Position numbers and translations under genes: made by a program. A stretch of 54,062 nucleotides of DNA, taken from assembly GCF_000164135.1 (NCBI RefSeq), contig NZ_GG770563.1, positions 48,422 to 102,483 of the forward strand. The letters run 5' to 3'. Source of the stretch: Mycobacterium parascrofulaceum ATCC BAA-614. Lineage in GTDB: Bacteria > Actinomycetota > Actinomycetes > Mycobacteriales > Mycobacteriaceae. How positions within the stretch are numbered: position 1 is the stretch's first letter; every line of letters starts with the position of its first letter. Positions 52,197 to 54,062 of this stretch are shown one piece after another. The notes beneath the pieces were generated by a model that was given only the letters and a program-made list of their open reading frames with translations, searched no databases and was not told the DNA's origin.

Positions 52197-52736
52197 ATGA
52201 CGAAATCCGCCACACCCATTTACGTCACGCCGGCCGGCGTCATTACTCACAGCATCGTGTCCATCAAAGGCCAGCTCGAACCCGACATCACCGTGCACCA
52301 CGCCCGCACCCCGTCCGCCCGTATCGGCATCACGGTCGGCGGCATGCACATGAGCCTGCAGAACTGCCAGACAGCCCAGGGCCTGCTCGAGGCCTTCGTC
52401 GCTGCGCGCACTCAGATGATCCATGTCCCCGCGGAAATCCCCACCGCTGGAGCCGTGGCCGAGGAGCCCGCCGGCCGCGCAGTGCTCGGCGTCGAGTGGA
52501 CGAGGGCACCGGCTTACGCTGTCGTGGCACAGTCGGCGCTCAACAAGCTCAAGACCGCGAAACTGCACTGGGTCGAGCTCTACACCGGCCCGATCACCTG
52601 GCAATTGCGTGACCGCGCCGCGATCCTGTCGATGATCGACGCGTTTCGACAGGTCCACCGAGTGGCGATCGCGGTCTTCGCAGACGGTGAGCGCTACAAA
52701 GCCGATCCCACCGACGCCGACTATCGAGCGGCCTGA
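52197..52736 (+). CDS. Unknown protein behind RNA leader A1
   Basis: 179 residues from ATG 52197 (ACGGAGA upstream); the in-frame upstream extension runs through the structured leader and is rejected. VITHSIVSIKGQLEPDITVH, then VTVGGMHMSLQNCQTAQGLL, then a globular C-terminal half (LHWVELYTGPITWQLRDRAA). Beta-rich then alpha/beta. No membrane segment. Family unknown. Followed by a strong terminator at 52746. Confidence 0.65.
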   Translation: MTKSATPIYVTPAGVITHSIVSIKGQLEPDITVHHARTPSARIGITVGGMHMSLQNCQTAQGLLEAFVAARTQMIHVPAEIPTAGAVAEEPAGRAVLGVEWTRAPAYAVVAQSALNKLKTAKLHWVELYTGPITWQLRDRAAILSMIDAFRQVHRVAIAVFADGERYKADPTDADYRAA

Positions 52737-52745
52737 ACACATTCC

Positions 52746-52792
52746 GGGCCCGGCCGCCTCTCCCATCGGGGGGTGGCCGGGCCCCCCTTTTC
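52746..52792 (+). terminator. Intrinsic terminator of cassette 1
   Basis: GGGCCCGGCC (52746-52755) pairs with GGCCGGGCCC (52775-52784), a perfect 10-bp stem, followed by CCCTTTTCTT. Nearly the same element recurs at 53998-54048. Confidence 0.8.
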
Positions 52793-52830
52793 TTCCGGTC
52801 CGCTGAGGTGCCGGCGCGCCCCGCGCGACC

Positions 52831-53123
52831 GGACTGGCCACCTGCCGGTGGCCACCAAATCCGTAGCCCCTCACCTTATTTGCCGTCAGCAGGGGTCGCA
52901 GTCTAATCGGCCGGGGGCCCCGACCGGTCAACCCACGCCCACACCGAACTACGCAGGCCCAGTGACCTTTTCGGCCCTATGCCAGCTCGCCCCATGGCGC
53001 TTCGCGCCAGGCGAGCGCGGGCCGAAAACCCTGCTGCGTTCGGCGCGGGACTCTTCGGGGTTGACCGCCCACCCTCACCCGATTAGCCCACTCCCCCAGC
53101 GCTGACCAGCGCACCACATCACC
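52831..53123 (+). ncRNA. Structured leader RNA, family A copy 2
   Basis: Same ends as copy 1 (GGACTGGCCACCTGCCGGTG … GCTGACCAGCGCACCACATC). Stems: CTAATCGG (52903-52910) with CCGATTAG (53079-53086); CGGTCAACCC (52925-52934) with GGGTTGACCG (53058-53067); TTTTCGGCCC (52968-52977) with GGGCCGAAAA (53019-53028); GCTCGCC (52985-52991) with GGCGAGC (53010-53016). Relative to copy 1, pairs have switched G-C to T-A, C-G to A-T, G-C to C-G and T-A to C-G, each on both sides. It ends 20 bp before the ATG at 53144. Confidence 0.75.
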
Positions 53124-53143
53124 GCACAGAACGGACAAACATC

Positions 53144-53539
53144 ATGTGCTACAACCGCATCGCGATCCTGGCTGATCTGCGTAACCAACTCGTCAACGGG
53201 ACCTGCAACCCCAGCCGAGGCCTCGCCGAGCTCGCCGCCCCACTCCTGGTCGACGACAGCTATAAGACCCTGCTCTACAAGATCGCCGAGCGCCGGCCGC
53301 TACGGGCCGCACTGCTGTGGGGCCGTATCGGCGATCACCTCAGCGGACAGGCCCGAATCGAAGCCCTCACCCTGGCCGCTGCGTTCGCCCTCAAAGGTGG
53401 CAATCCCGGCATCGCGGCCACGATCATCACCCGCGTCGACGTCGCGGTCCGCCGCGAGCACACCGAGACGCCGGCAATGATCGAGATTCTCAAACTCGAC
53501 CACCGCATCCAAGCGCACCTGACCCACGTCGTCGCCTGA
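53144..53539 (+). CDS. Unknown protein behind RNA leader A2 (DUF4192-like part?)
   Basis: 131 residues, ACGGACA before the ATG. The segment LRAALLWGRIGDHLSGQARI then EALTLAAAFALKGGNPGIAA resembles the C-terminal part of actinobacterial DUF4192 proteins, but the protein is far shorter than that family. Helical throughout. First gene of the unit ending at 54048. Confidence 0.6.
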   Translation: MCYNRIAILADLRNQLVNGTCNPSRGLAELAAPLLVDDSYKTLLYKIAERRPLRAALLWGRIGDHLSGQARIEALTLAAAFALKGGNPGIAATIITRVDVAVRREHTETPAMIEILKLDHRIQAHLTHVVA

Positions 53540-53568
53540 AACCACCTACCTCACACAAGGCATCCACC

Positions 53569-53982
53569 ATGAGTAATCACATCGAATGGGGCCACGCCGC
53601 GGACAGCCTCTACACCCTGCACCCGCGCGAGCGGGCAATCGAGAAATTCCACCCCGAGGACGAAGATGCAGTCAGCGGGCCCTTCGTCCTGGGACTGTGG
53701 AACGGAAACGGCGACGGTCTCGCCCTGCAAGGAAGTCGCCGCGAAATCCTCGACTACCTCGGCCACGTCATCGCGCACGTGCGCCGCGAAACCCATCCCC
53801 GCCTTGAGCTCGACCAGGCCCTCAAACGACTGCACACGCTGCGAGAAGAACGCAGCGCGGTCCTCGATCACGCTAACTACAGCACCTGCGACGTCGCTCG
53901 ACTCGACGAAGCGGAAGTCGACCTGCTCAACGACGTCGCCGAGGCCGCCGCTGAAGTCAACGCCGAGCTGCACCCGTACTAA
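53569..53982 (+). CDS. Unknown acidic helical protein
   Basis: 137 residues from ATG 53569, 29 bp after the preceding stop. WGHAADSLYTLHPRERAIEK at the start; DQALKRLHTLREERSAVLDH and DEAEVDLLNDVAEAAAEVNA form helices. Acidic overall. Family unknown. Ends 15 bp before the terminator at 53998. Confidence 0.6.
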   Translation: MSNHIEWGHAADSLYTLHPRERAIEKFHPEDEDAVSGPFVLGLWNGNGDGLALQGSRREILDYLGHVIAHVRRETHPRLELDQALKRLHTLREERSAVLDHANYSTCDVARLDEAEVDLLNDVAEAAAEVNAELHPY

Positions 53983-53997
53983 CCCAAGGACCTCTCC

Positions 53998-54048
53998 GGG
54001 CCCGGCCGCCTCTCCCACCACGAGGGGTTGGCCGGGCCCCCCCTTTTT
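53998..54048 (+). terminator. Intrinsic terminator of cassette 2
   Basis: GGGCCCGGCC (53998-54007) pairs with GGCCGGGCCC (54030-54039), followed by CCCCTTTTT. Stem identical to that at 52746-52784, with a different loop. Confidence 0.8.
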
Positions 54049-54062
54049 CTTCCAGCTCACAC

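Overview
The window reads as part of a large mycobacterial plasmid (or plasmid-derived island). Evidence for Mycobacterium is the high GC, the ESX (type VII)-associated protein families (DUF4226-like, EspB-like PE-PPE, YbaB/EspL-like, Rv3899c-like), a WhiB protein, an IS607 element of the mycobacterial type and leaderless TANNNT promoters. Evidence for a plasmid is a putative replication initiator, a ParA operon beside a long repeat array, a ParB-domain protein, a DUF2637 gene, a KfrA-like coiled-coil protein, four toxin-antitoxin loci or remnants, and many short accessory genes. No ESX core (ecc) genes, relaxase, type IV secretion genes, rRNA, tRNA or CRISPR array were seen.

Layout. 1-8.7 kb: ESX-associated genes, mostly on the minus strand, with vapBC and an IS607 element (tnpA-tnpB) sitting inside a decayed copy of one of the ESX-associated genes. 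8.7-12.2 kb: a minus-strand group with two transglutaminase-like paralogues, an HTH-nucleotidyltransferase fusion and a PH-like protein. 12.3-15.5 kb: parDE, an XRE regulator divergent from a WhiB gene across an ordered repeat array, and small unknown genes. 15.5-19.7 kb: a protein made only of helicase-associated repeats, a duplicated antitoxin-like protein and the putative Rep, followed by a 12-bp-period repeat. 19.7-24 kb: an ESX substrate operon.

24.2-39 kb: a DUF2637 membrane-protein gene is cut in two. Its 3' half lies at 24.2-24.5 kb and its 5' half at 38.4-39.0 kb, both on the minus strand. The roughly 13.9 kb between them begins with a tyrosine recombinase, HTH and zinc-ribbon cassette and carries redox/stress-like cargo: a YbdK-type ligase, DUF5994 pair, CsbD, DUF6131, TetR, a broken desaturase, an orphan nuoI and a broken DUF6431 gene. 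This is best read as an integrated element.

39-46 kb: a degenerate 12-bp-period array, the parA-parB-like operon, yefM-yoeB, a coiled-coil operon and a second tyrosine recombinase. 46-54 kb: plus-strand accessory genes (ParB-domain protein, NrdH-like redoxin, primase-like protein, secreted S1 protease, small unknown genes). These are separated by large, highly structured intergenic segments in two families. In family A the two copies differ by compensatory changes in several stems, so they look like conserved, apparently undescribed RNA leaders; each copy plus its small gene(s) is followed by the same terminator. This repeated leader-gene-terminator cassette is the strongest candidate for something new in the window.
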